NCBI GenBank assembly: GCA_903833215.1
Contig: CAILEM010000080.1
Coordinates: forward strand, 1 to 64,000
Source of the DNA: an uncultured Armatimonadota bacterium
GTDB taxonomy: Bacteria > Armatimonadota > Fimbriimonadia > Fimbriimonadales > Fimbriimonadaceae
Direction of reading: 5' to 3'
DNA: 64,000 nucleotides
Part shown: piece after piece, positions 54,792-62,964 of the stretch
Position numbering within the stretch: position 1 is the first letter of the stretch
How the letters are laid out: each line of letters begins with the position of its first letter
Notes under the pieces: generated by a model
Databases searched by the model: none
Seen by the model: only the letters and a program-made list of their open reading frames with translations
Told to the model about the DNA's origin: nothing
Program-made: the position numbers and the translations under genes

Positions 54792-56243
54792 ATGAACGTG
54801 TTAGCGATTCGGGCATTCTCCGTCTTGTCTCTCGCCTTTGCAATTCCATTTGCGATCGGGCAGGGGTTCGGAGGCATCGACTCGGATGGTGGCTTTGGCG
54901 GTTTCGGATCCATCACCTTTCGAATGCAAAAGCCAGAAAAGGCGACCCAGGCGCAGATCATTGCGCTCGTGGGCAAGCTCGGACCCGGTATCTACCACCG
55001 GATGTCGGGATGCACTCCACCGCCAGGGTGGGGCACCGGGAGTCCTGCCGATGAGGCGGCTATGCATCTTGTTCGCATCGGTAAGGCGGCAACTCCGTTC
55101 GTCATTGAACTCGCCAAAGCACAAGACGAGGCCACGCGGGCGCTCGTCATCGAGGTCCTCAGCAGAATCAAGGACGAGCGATCCATCCCACTCTTGATCG
55201 AAACATGCCTTGAAGACCCGAGTAGTCGCGTTAGAGAGTCGGCGGCAGAGGGATTGGCCTATTCGGGAGATAAGCGGGTTGCGCCCGCCCTCGTCTACGC
55301 CCTTAAGGACACCAATCGGCGCGTCCAAATGTATGCCCTCCAAGCGATTACGAAGTCACCTCAAGAGAATGCCATCGGGGTTCTGGTGGAGTTAATGGGC
55401 CATGCGGCCGAGTCGGTGCCATCGATTGGTCCAAGTACTTCAGCGGCGATGGTTGCTCAACAGGCTGCTTGCGCTCTAGGCGCCATCGGACCAAAGGCGT
55501 TTGAGTCGATCACGAGACTCCTAGATTCTCCAGATCCTGCAGTGCAGGCAGTTGCACAAATCGCCCTCACCAACTGCAATGATCGGCGGGCGATTTCCAA
55601 ATTGAGCGAGTTGTGCTCGTCGCCTGATGACATGACCCGGCTTCGTGCCGCCCATGCCCTGGCCCGATGGCCCGATCCACGATCCATCGCCACACTGACC
55701 AAGCTAATGCGGACGGGCGGAGGCAACTCGGCGGGGATTGCAATGCAATCGCTTGCTCAGATTGGAGGAGTCGCCCTTAATCCGATCTTCGAGGCGGCTC
55801 ACGACAAGAATCCAGGCTGGGCGGATGCAGTGGCAGGGTGCCTTATGGACATCCGCGATCGATCCGCCGCTCCTCGAATTGTGGAATTACTGAAATCACC
55901 CAACGACAGACTGCGCCAAATGGCAATGTTTCACCTGGCGACGTGGTCCGATCCCCATGCCATCCCGGCTGCCATTCACGATGCCGCAGATAAGGACATG
56001 GAGAAGCGTCGTTTGGCCATAGGATCGCTCGGTTACTACAACGACACCGACCACCCCGAAATCATCATCCCTTTGCTGAAGGCGATGACCGATCCTCACG
56101 AGTGGGTTCGCAGCCAGGCCGCCGGTGCTCTATTCAAGAAGCGAGACAAGCGGATTCCTCCCGCGATGAAGGTGCTCTTGAACAGCAAAGTCAAGGATGT
56201 TCCTGCCCTGGCTCAGATGGTTCTGAAGCAATATCACAGCTAA
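54792..56243 (+). CDS. Exported HEAT-repeat protein
   Basis: 483 residues from ATG 54792; a GTG six bases earlier is in frame. A signal peptide (LSLAFAIPFAIGQG) and a Gly-rich linker are followed by at least nine HEAT/PBS-lyase-type repeats, for example DPSSRVRESAAEGLAYSGDKRVAPALVYALKD and DPHEWVRSQAAGALFKKRDKRIPPAM. Such alpha-solenoids act as binding scaffolds. It is followed 20 bases later by a TPR-like gene and then a small membrane protein, so the three form an operon. Confidence 0.85.
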   Translation: MNVLAIRAFSVLSLAFAIPFAIGQGFGGIDSDGGFGGFGSITFRMQKPEKATQAQIIALVGKLGPGIYHRMSGCTPPPGWGTGSPADEAAMHLVRIGKAATPFVIELAKAQDEATRALVIEVLSRIKDERSIPLLIETCLEDPSSRVRESAAEGLAYSGDKRVAPALVYALKDTNRRVQMYALQAITKSPQENAIGVLVELMGHAAESVPSIGPSTSAAMVAQQAACALGAIGPKAFESITRLLDSPDPAVQAVAQIALTNCNDRRAISKLSELCSSPDDMTRLRAAHALARWPDPRSIATLTKLMRTGGGNSAGIAMQSLAQIGGVALNPIFEAAHDKNPGWADAVAGCLMDIRDRSAAPRIVELLKSPNDRLRQMAMFHLATWSDPHAIPAAIHDAADKDMEKRRLAIGSLGYYNDTDHPEIIIPLLKAMTDPHEWVRSQAAGALFKKRDKRIPPAMKVLLNSKVKDVPALAQMVLKQYHS

Positions 56244-56263
56244 AAGACGGTAGGCTCTCCGGA

Positions 56264-57250
56264 ATGCTGCGGCCTGAAATAGCGGAGTTAACATCGAAGA
56301 CGAATCTGACGGAAGCAGATCTCCAAGCTGTTCTCAAAGAAAGGGATCTGTACTTTTCGCAGGGCGATGAACTTGGTTATGCCCACTGTCTGACCGTACT
56401 CGCCTTCGTCGTCATATGGGTCCGCTCCGATAACAACCAACCACCGTTCGATCGCGCCTATTCACTGGCAATGGAAGCGTTGCCCATCATGAAACGCCAC
56501 CAAGATTCGGCTGGAACGATCGATGCTCTGCTCGGCGCGGTACCTTTAAGCGCTCCAGCTGAGGCGACCAGGATGCTTGACGAGGCTCTTGAGATTGCCA
56601 AGGAGATGGGCGACGACTTCCAAATCGCACGCGTACTCGGTCGTCAAGCTGCGATGTTGGGCCGTTCTGACCGAAAGCAATCCTTCAAGTTAAACAGCCA
56701 AGTACTCGAAATCTACGAAAAGATCGGTTCCGTCAGCGGGCAAGCTCGAACCCTTTTCAGCATGGCAATTCAGTGCGAAGGCGACGAGGCCAAGTTTGAC
56801 TACTCCGTTCGATCGGCGAATTTGTTTCGGTCAATTGGTCGACTTGATCAGTCCGCACGAGCGATTTCACTGGCGTTGATGTATGGAACCGAACATGTGC
56901 AGAGTTCTACGCTGCTCGAATTGGCAGAACAAGGTTTACGAGACGCTCAGACCGTTGGCAAAACGCTACTCGAAGGTTGTTTCTACAAGCATGTTGCCCA
57001 AATCCACGGTGGGCTCGGAAACTTCGAAGAAGCTGAGAAGTATCAGGGCTGGGCTCAACAAATCGACGAATCCGATGGCCTTAGCCCCAAAGAGCGGAAG
57101 CAGCAGGAGTTGCTGTTTACTCAAGAGATGATTGAGATGTGTAAGAAGCAAGGCAACGCTGAAGCGGAGAAGATGTTCAAGGAGAAGCTGCGCGAACTTA
57201 AGAAGACTAAAATTCAGAAGAAGCTCCGATCCGGAAGAGCTAAGCCATGA
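56264..57250 (+). CDS. TPR-like helical-repeat protein
   Basis: 328 residues from ATG 56264; the frame upstream overlaps the HEAT gene. Helical pairs recur about every 36-40 residues: DSAGTIDALLGAVPLSAPAEATRMLDEALEIAKEMGDDFQIARVLG, then SVSGQARTLFSMAIQCEG, FRSIGRLDQSARAISLAL and GNFEEAEKYQGWAQQID. This fits TPR repeats for protein-protein contacts. The C-terminus is very Lys-rich (KLRELKKTKIQKKLRS). No signal peptide, so it is probably cytosolic. Its stop overlaps the next start (ATGA). Confidence 0.75.
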   Translation: MLRPEIAELTSKTNLTEADLQAVLKERDLYFSQGDELGYAHCLTVLAFVVIWVRSDNNQPPFDRAYSLAMEALPIMKRHQDSAGTIDALLGAVPLSAPAEATRMLDEALEIAKEMGDDFQIARVLGRQAAMLGRSDRKQSFKLNSQVLEIYEKIGSVSGQARTLFSMAIQCEGDEAKFDYSVRSANLFRSIGRLDQSARAISLALMYGTEHVQSSTLLELAEQGLRDAQTVGKTLLEGCFYKHVAQIHGGLGNFEEAEKYQGWAQQIDESDGLSPKERKQQELLFTQEMIEMCKKQGNAEAEKMFKEKLRELKKTKIQKKLRSGRAKP

Positions 57251-57468
57251 TCAAGTTCGAACGCGTCGTGATCGGCATCGCTGGTGTGCTCTTGTTAACT
57301 CTTACTGGCTTCGTGGCATTCTTCAGTTCGTACGGCGAACTCTTTATCTCGACCATCCGCAAGAAGGAATGGTTCCTCGCGGCCTCTTTATCTCCACTTG
57401 TCTTGATTTACTGCTACATCGTGTTTGTTGGATTCGCGTACATCTGGCGAGCCATCAAAGGAAAGTGA
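57247..57468 (+). CDS. Small two-helix membrane protein
   Basis: 73 residues with two clear membrane helices (VVIGIAGVLLLTLTGFVAFF and LSPLVLIYCYIVFVGFAYIW) and short charged ends. It overlaps the TPR-like gene by four bases, so it is translationally coupled. Unknown family; it may anchor or sense for the two helical-repeat proteins encoded before it. Confidence 0.75.
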   Translation: MIKFERVVIGIAGVLLLTLTGFVAFFSSYGELFISTIRKKEWFLAASLSPLVLIYCYIVFVGFAYIWRAIKGK

Positions 57469-57496
57469 CGAGGGCCGAAGAGTTGCCCGAAGCCCA

Positions 57497-57611
57497 CGTA
57501 GTCGGCGGTGATCGTACCGACGCAACAGCCGATGGACATGTATCGAATTGAAGTCAGTTCATGCCTCCATCTTTGATTCCGGACGTCGGTACAATCACCG
57601 CCGCCGACTGG
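57497..57611. repeat. Intergenic inverted-end element, copy B
   Basis: The left end (57497-57522) and right end (57584-57611) are near-perfect inverted repeats, with core TCGGCGGTGATCGTACCGAC on the left. The 115-bp unit is the same as copies A and C. Homology with copy C extends beyond the right end to about 57720 in inverted orientation. The rest of 57469-57784 is non-coding apart from the PadR promoter (TATGAT near 57764). Confidence 0.8.
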
Positions 57612-57784
57612 CTGGGAGGTCATCCACATCTACTCTGAAACTCGGATTCAAGCCTATATCTGGTGAGTCGTCTTGCGAGGTATCGAGTCCGGCTGAGCGA
57701 CTTCAGGATATTCAGCCCCATGCCTTATGAAATCCCCATTAGAGATAGCTCTGAAAATGATGTATGATGAATGAGGAGTTATAA

Positions 57785-58123
57785 ATGTCATTCAAAGGTG
57801 ATCTAGAAGCGCTAGTGCTTGGGGTGTTACAGGATGGAGATCTGCATGGGTACGAGATCTCCAAGCGGATCAAACAGACGGGGACAAAGGCCCTGCAGGT
57901 TTGGGAAGGTCAGCTTTATCCGACCTTGCATAAGCTTGAAAAAGAAGGGAATGTCAGCGCTACCTGGGTTCCCCAAGAGGGCAAGCCACCTCGCAAGGTG
58001 TATGCCTTGACCGACGAAGGACGAAAGGAACTCGCTTCCCAGCTCAAGACCTGGCACGAGTTCTCGGCCAGCATCGAATCGCTTTTGGCTCCAAGAAAGT
58101 CAGTTACCGGAGGCGTTCAATGA
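57785..58123 (+). CDS. PadR-family transcriptional regulator
   Basis: 112 residues. LVLGVLQDGDLHGYEISKRIKQTG is the PadR winged helix; WEGQLYPTLHKLEKEGNVSATW and RKVYALTDEGRKEL follow. A strong GAGGAG ribosome-binding site lies before the ATG. PadR proteins repress adjacent detoxification, efflux or membrane-protein genes. Its stop overlaps the next gene by four bases, so it is coupled to a permease-prefix protein, a common arrangement. Confidence 0.92.
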   Translation: MSFKGDLEALVLGVLQDGDLHGYEISKRIKQTGTKALQVWEGQLYPTLHKLEKEGNVSATWVPQEGKPPRKVYALTDEGRKELASQLKTWHEFSASIESLLAPRKSVTGGVQ

Positions 58124-58941
58124 GATTTGGAGATTCAAAAAGAGACCTTAATCGAGCAGAGTTTCTGGAGGAACTCCGACGTGAATCTGCCCTTCATTTT
58201 GAGCCAAATGTTGCGACGGCGATGTTGCTGGAAGTTGAGGTGCACCTTGACGAAAGTATTCAAAGTCGCCTCGAACTCGGCGAGTCAAGGGAGTATGCAG
58301 AACAACAAGCCGTAAAGTCTTTCCATGAGCCCAAGCGCTTCGTGAGATCCATGGGGGCTGTCCACGAGGATGCGGTCAACCATGATCGAATCCTGCTACT
58401 GATCGGGCTGGGCCTGGTCGGTTGGATCGGCTTTGGGCTCGAGATCGAAACCAACAGCACGGCCTGGTTTGCGTGGCCATTGGGCATTCTCGTATTGGGC
58501 TTGCTGCTGGCCGTGCGAAGCATTCAAATCGGATCCGTTCGAAAAGGGACGCTTGCGGCTCTACTCTTGACAACAACAGTCTGCATCGGCGGATTAATGC
58601 CCCTGACTTGGATTAATTCGTGGGCCTATGGCGGCATGGGATATATGCCGATATCAATGGCCAGAGAATTTGTAGCCGACCCGAAGATTTTTGAAAGGAT
58701 GAACTCTTCCCAGGAGAATTCATTTGTTTCCTATGTGCCTACGCAGTCAGAAGCTGAGCAAGTGAAGGCGACCAAAGCAGCTTTGGCAGCGCCGCTTTTG
58801 GAAAGATACGCCGCTAATGCGAGCGAGACGACCCAGCTGTTCATCTTCACGTTCGCTTTGGTTAGCCTGGGGCATTTGGCCCCCGTTGCCATCCGTCGCC
58901 GTTTCCAGCAACGGTCTGGAAGGCGCGCCAGGGCTGCATAA
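58120..58941 (+). CDS. Membrane protein with permease-prefix/HAAS-type N-terminal domain
   Basis: 273 residues. The first 90 or so are a soluble helical domain (LEVEVHLDESIQSRLELGESREYAEQQAVKSFHEPKRFVRSM) like the permease-prefix or HAAS domain found after PadR genes. Then come four membrane helices: ILLLIGLGLVGWIGFGL, WPLGILVLGLLLAV, AALLLTTTVCIGGL and, after a periplasmic loop, LFIFTFALVSLGHLAPV. No transporter core is attached, so it may be a sensor or assembly factor. Tightly coupled to PadR. Confidence 0.82.
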   Translation: MRFGDSKRDLNRAEFLEELRRESALHFEPNVATAMLLEVEVHLDESIQSRLELGESREYAEQQAVKSFHEPKRFVRSMGAVHEDAVNHDRILLLIGLGLVGWIGFGLEIETNSTAWFAWPLGILVLGLLLAVRSIQIGSVRKGTLAALLLTTTVCIGGLMPLTWINSWAYGGMGYMPISMAREFVADPKIFERMNSSQENSFVSYVPTQSEAEQVKATKAALAAPLLERYAANASETTQLFIFTFALVSLGHLAPVAIRRRFQQRSGRRARAA

Positions 58942-59069
58942 CTGCCTTAAGTTCAGGGCCATATTGGATTGAGCCCGGTCGGGAAACCAAATCTCTGGAA
59001 ACTCTCGCCGTAACTGGGTTTGAACCCAATGTGGATTCGTGGTTCGAAACCGTGCGTTGGCTGAGCCCT

Positions 59070-59182
59070 CGTAGCCGGCGGTGATTGTGCCGACGCAGCA
59101 GCCGAACGGCACGCATTGATTTGAGTCGATTTGATACCTCCCTGTCGGTTCCCGGACGTCGGTACGATCACCGCCGACTACG
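59070..59182. repeat. Intergenic inverted-end element, copy C
   Basis: Left end 59070-59095 and right end 59157-59182 are inverted repeats of 26 bp. The internal sequence is related to copy B (GCAACAGCCGA versus GCAGCAGCCGA after the left end). Copies B and C bracket the PadR operon. Confidence 0.8.
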
Positions 59183-59231
59183 TGTCTGGGATGGTGGTTG
59201 TGATTTTCGAGTGCCTTCGTTCGGCTGTTGG

Positions 59232-59256
59232 GTCGGTACGATCACCGCCGTCTACG
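59232..59256. repeat. Solo end of the inverted-end element, copy D
   Basis: GTCGGTACGATCACCGCCGT-type core preceded by GTTCGGCTGTTG matches the reverse complement of the copy C left end. Only one end is present, 50 bases after copy C. It overlaps no gene and lies just before the stop of the AlkX-like gene at 59268. Confidence 0.6.
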
Positions 59257-59267
59257 TGGCTGGGAGG

Positions 59268-60446
59268 TCACTGTAATGCGGATTCCAGAACTGACGCAAC
59301 CTTGCCGTCAACGCCGTCGAAGGCTTGCGATCCCGTCGCTCGCGTGTACTTGGCGAACTTCTTGAATGCTTGTTCTAACGCAGACCAGAACGGGACGGTG
59401 GGGCGGAAACCGGATTCCCAGTGCCACGTCTTCACGTTGAGCACGCCTTTGACGACTTGAACATCGAAGCGAGCGACGAGTTGATCTCCCCACAAGACCG
59501 GCAAAACGTAGTAACCCCATTTCCGCTTGGGCTCCGGCGTGTAGACCTCCCACAGGTAGTCGAAATCGAAGACTTGGCGAATCGCCGTGCGATCCCACAT
59601 GAAGTGGTCTAGCGGAGCGATAAAGCGCACCTTGCGTGGTAGCGGTGCCTCGTCAAGCAAGCGCAAGTGAGCCTGAGTCGTATGAAATACCATGCCCTCG
59701 ACGTCGACCGAAATGAGATCGCCCGACTTCAAAAGCTCCCCTATGATTCGCGTGCGACTCTTGTCGGGGGTTCGGAAGGACCAGACTTCATAGTTGGCGT
59801 TCGGTCTCAACAGTCCGACCGCATCAAATCGATCCAAAAGTATGCTGCGCATCGCATCCTCGACCGACATGGGAGGAGTGTCCCGTAATCCGGCAGGAAG
59901 GACTCGTTCGGCCAGGTCGTAGATGTGTTGGCCAGACCGTCGCGAATGAGTCATCACCTCGCCCGCGTGCCATAGGCTGAGAAGTATGCGCTTGGCCATG
60001 CTGGTCCCGTACCAAGAACCTTTCAGTTCTGGGCGCTGTTCCTGATAGGCAAATTCACGTGGCGCGAGTGGCCCACGATCTCTCAGTTCACTCAGAATCG
60101 CCTCGATTGCCTGGGGGCATTCGGCCTGGTGCTCTTTGAGCCAATCGCCATGCCAATGATGGAAAACGCGCCTTACCGGCCATGCGGAAAACGGCACCAG
60201 GCTCGCCTGCTTGTCCCAACCGTCATAGATGAATCGATCTTTGTAGGCGGCCTTTTCCCAATCGCCAACCTTGTAGCCCGGAACTCTAGATTGAAGAACT
60301 AGGTCGTGGTTGCTTCCGGCTGGCTTGAGTGGATCGAATTGAACACTCTTCAACCGTCCGAAGATTTCGGTCAGCGTGCCGGGGCGGAAATGGTGGCTCA
60401 CCATCAATCGGCGTGCGTCCGGTTTCGTGAGCTTTAGCGGTTCCAT
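59268..60446 (-). CDS. YcaQ/AlkX-like winged-helix DNA glycosylase
   Basis: 392 residues from ATG 60446. It belongs to the HTH_42/AlkZ-YcaQ superfamily of winged-helix glycosylases that excise bulky or crosslinked bases. LKSVQFDPLKPAGSNHDLVLQSRVPGY contains the QxR catalytic motif (QSR), which marks the YcaQ/AlkX branch acting on interstrand crosslinks rather than the QxQ/D branch. FIAPLDHFMWDR and KRKWGYYVLPVLWGDQLVARFD are further conserved regions. Divergent from the VOC gene. Confidence 0.85.
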   Translation of the reverse strand: MEPLKLTKPDARRLMVSHHFRPGTLTEIFGRLKSVQFDPLKPAGSNHDLVLQSRVPGYKVGDWEKAAYKDRFIYDGWDKQASLVPFSAWPVRRVFHHWHGDWLKEHQAECPQAIEAILSELRDRGPLAPREFAYQEQRPELKGSWYGTSMAKRILLSLWHAGEVMTHSRRSGQHIYDLAERVLPAGLRDTPPMSVEDAMRSILLDRFDAVGLLRPNANYEVWSFRTPDKSRTRIIGELLKSGDLISVDVEGMVFHTTQAHLRLLDEAPLPRKVRFIAPLDHFMWDRTAIRQVFDFDYLWEVYTPEPKRKWGYYVLPVLWGDQLVARFDVQVVKGVLNVKTWHWESGFRPTVPFWSALEQAFKKFAKYTRATGSQAFDGVDGKVASVLESALQ

Positions 60447-60505
60447 ATTGAATGTTCGATCTTGGCAGAAACGGATTGGAAGCACAAGATGCCAACCTAT
60501 ATGCG

Positions 60506-61216
60506 ATGTTATGCTTTTCCGGGCACGGGCACCCCTTCCATCGGCGCCTTGATCATATGATCTGCGAGGTTCCCGACATCAAGGAAGCCTTCGAACTGTT
60601 CCTCAGCCTTGGCTTTCCTGAGGCATGGCCCATCGGACGGTTTTGGCCGCAGGGGCAAACGGCGGCAGTCGCATTAGGCCGCATTAATCTCGAGTTCCTT
60701 CAACTCGACGAAGGTAGCCCGAAAATAGCTCAAATTCGAACTCTGGTGTTCGAACCCGTAAGCATGGACGCCGCTATCCAGCGTCTCAAAGGCAGTGGCC
60801 TTGACGCGGATGTCAAAGAGAAGTGGGAGTCGAATCCCGAGCTACTTGCCCTCAGAGGTTTTGATCCCGAGGAGTGTAAATCCCCCCAACTGATCTGCCG
60901 AAACGCCACTTTTGGACCCCAAGATCGAATGCCGGTCGACTTTTTTGACTGTGAGTACTCTCCCAAGTTGAAACAGAGGCTCGCGCCGAGTGCCTTTCCG
61001 GGACTTCTTCCGGTCGATCATGTTGTTCTTGGAACACCCACTCCATGGGAGAACTGGCACACCCTAGGCGAACAATTCGGACTCAGTGAAGGGAAGCGTG
61101 CTGTCGATATTGTCCTTGATGAGGAGCCTGTTGAGTTTCCAGAAGTCATAAGAATCATCTCCGACCGCGGCCCCATTGACCTGAAGGGATGGCCCGCTCG
61201 CTTCCAATTCGCCTAA
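60506..61216 (+). CDS. VOC/glyoxalase-superfamily protein
   Basis: About 236 residues. RLDHMICEVPDIKEAFELFLS starts a beta-alpha-beta-beta-beta module of the vicinal oxygen chelate fold (glyoxalase-like domain), with INLEFLQLDEG, and a second module begins LLPVDHVVLGTPTPWENW. Start is uncertain: ATG 60506 has no Shine-Dalgarno, and TTG 60476 and ATG 60557 are alternatives. Metal ligands cannot all be assigned, so the reaction is unknown. LipB follows 38 bases later. Confidence 0.75.
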   Translation: MLCFSGHGHPFHRRLDHMICEVPDIKEAFELFLSLGFPEAWPIGRFWPQGQTAAVALGRINLEFLQLDEGSPKIAQIRTLVFEPVSMDAAIQRLKGSGLDADVKEKWESNPELLALRGFDPEECKSPQLICRNATFGPQDRMPVDFFDCEYSPKLKQRLAPSAFPGLLPVDHVVLGTPTPWENWHTLGEQFGLSEGKRAVDIVLDEEPVEFPEVIRIISDRGPIDLKGWPARFQFA

Positions 61217-61254
61217 GCGAAAAATGCGTTCCAAGTACACTTCACCTCACGAAT

Positions 61255-61887
61255 ATGGAATTCAACGTCGTCGACTTGGGAAGAATGCCTTACTTGCCGT
61301 GCGTCGAACTCCAGAAGTCGCTCTTGGAACAGGTCATCGAAGGCAGCCAGCCGAGCACGTTGCTCTTCGTGGAACACGACCCTGTTCTGACTCTAGGAGC
61401 GAGCTTTCACGAGCAAAATCTGCTTCTCCCAATTGCAGAATATGAGCGGAGGGGCATTGAGGTGATTCGAACGGATCGTGGTGGGGATGTCACTTTCCAT
61501 GGCCCTGGCCAGCTGGTGATGTACCCAATCTTCAACCTTTCCGAAACGGAAAGAGATCTTCACAAGTGGCTTCGGAGCCTTGAAGAAACGATGATCGTGG
61601 CCTTACGCTCGCTCGGAATTGAGGGCCGACGATTTGCGCCTCACACCGGTGCTTGGGTGAGAGATCGAAAGATCGCCGCCATCGGAATCAAGATCCGAAA
61701 ATGGGTTTCAATGCACGGTATTTCGTTGAACTGCGACAATGACCTAGGTTCCTTCGACCTGATCGTCCCGTGTGGGATTAAGGGCTATGGAGTGACCTCG
61801 CTGACCAGGGAACTTGGACGCACGTTCACCATCAGTGAGGCAAAACCAGTAGCACTAGAGGCCTTTCGGACCGTATTTGTCGAATAG
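61255..61887 (+). CDS. lipB: Octanoyl-(acyl-carrier-protein):protein octanoyltransferase LipB
   Basis: 210 residues. LipB moves octanoyl from acyl-carrier protein to lipoyl domains, the first step of lipoate synthesis. RGGDVTFHGPGQLVMYPIFNL is the diagnostic substrate site. The catalytic lysine is in KIAAIGIKIRKW and the catalytic cysteine in DLIVPCGIKGYGVTSL. I start at ATG 61255 (MEFNVVDLGR) rather than the longer frame that overlaps the VOC gene. Lipoyl synthase is not adjacent. Confidence 0.93.
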   Translation: MEFNVVDLGRMPYLPCVELQKSLLEQVIEGSQPSTLLFVEHDPVLTLGASFHEQNLLLPIAEYERRGIEVIRTDRGGDVTFHGPGQLVMYPIFNLSETERDLHKWLRSLEETMIVALRSLGIEGRRFAPHTGAWVRDRKIAAIGIKIRKWVSMHGISLNCDNDLGSFDLIVPCGIKGYGVTSLTRELGRTFTISEAKPVALEAFRTVFVE

Positions 61888-62040
61888 TTGACCGCGTTGA
61901 TAGACATCATATTTTTCGCCTCATACTGTTTCGTCATGTGAGCCGGGGAACGGGGCAAATGATCGTTTGTCGATAGTCGTGCCGAATACCTTGGGAGTCA
62001 ACCGCCGCAGACGGTTCTTCATGGGCCACATTTCTAGGCC

Positions 62041-62964
62041 ATGGGTACAGGTCTACTAACGCCAGTCGGAGAGCTTGATTTTCTTCGTGAACTCGAAGCA
62101 GAAGCGATTTACACTCTGAGAGAAGTCGCGGGCCAATTCGAGAGACCCGCCCTCCTGTTTTCGGGTGGCAAGGACTCCATAGTCTTGGTTCATCTCGCCC
62201 TAAAGGCGTTTGCACCGGGACCGATTCCATTCCCGCTTTTGCACGTGGATACAGGGCATAACTTTCAGGAAACGCTTGATTTTCGTGATTGGCTTGTTAA
62301 GCACGTCGGAGCGCAACTCATTGTACGAACCGTCCAGGATTCGATTGATCGCGAACGTGTCGTCGAAGAGGTGGGCCCTTACGCCAGTCGAAATGGACTC
62401 CAAACCGTAACGCTTCTCGATGCCATCGCCGAACTCAAAATCGATGCAGCTATTGGTGGGGCGCGGCGTGATGAAGAAAAGGCGCGGGCGAAAGAGCGGG
62501 TGTTTTCCCACCGAGATGTCTTTGGACAATGGGATCCGAAGAACCAGCGCCCCGAGCTTTGGCACATCTACAACGGCTTGAAGGCTCCCGGCGAGCACTT
62601 CCGAGTCTTCCCCCTAAGCAATTGGACGGAGTTGGATATCTGGCAATACATCCAAGCCGAAGAGTTGGCGATTCCATCGCTGTACTTCAGCCACATTCGC
62701 AAAGTTGTACAGCGCGACAACGTCTTACTGGCCTGGTCGGAGTACCTGACGCCATGGCCCAACGAGGTGCCGGAACAACGACGTATTCGCTTCCGAACCG
62801 TTGGTGACTCGACGTGTACGGGCGCGATTGAGTCGGATGCATCAAATCTAGGAGAGGTCTTGGCCGAAGTTGTTTCTGCGCGTGTCACCGAGCGAAGCGG
62901 ACGTGCCGATGATAGGCGTTCCGACGCTGCGATGGAAGATCGAAAACGACAGGGGTACTTCTGA
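62041..62964 (+). CDS. cysD: Sulfate adenylyltransferase small subunit CysD
   Basis: 307 residues. With CysN it makes adenylylsulfate from ATP and sulfate, the entry step of sulfate assimilation. LLFSGGKDSIVLVHLALKA is the PP-loop ATP site; LLHVDTGHNFQETLDFRD and IGGARRDEEKARAKER are conserved, as is FPLSNWTELDIWQYI. Full length. Its TGA shares one base with the CysN start, so they are co-translated. I saw no SAM or other riboswitch in the 153 bases upstream. Confidence 0.96.
   Translation: MGTGLLTPVGELDFLRELEAEAIYTLREVAGQFERPALLFSGGKDSIVLVHLALKAFAPGPIPFPLLHVDTGHNFQETLDFRDWLVKHVGAQLIVRTVQDSIDRERVVEEVGPYASRNGLQTVTLLDAIAELKIDAAIGGARRDEEKARAKERVFSHRDVFGQWDPKNQRPELWHIYNGLKAPGEHFRVFPLSNWTELDIWQYIQAEELAIPSLYFSHIRKVVQRDNVLLAWSEYLTPWPNEVPEQRRIRFRTVGDSTCTGAIESDASNLGEVLAEVVSARVTERSGRADDRRSDAAMEDRKRQGYF

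Noticed and set aside
61888..62040. Riboswitch upstream of cysD
   Set aside because: No SAM-type consensus core is present; only a weak 5-bp hairpin (AACCG/CGGTT) is seen.
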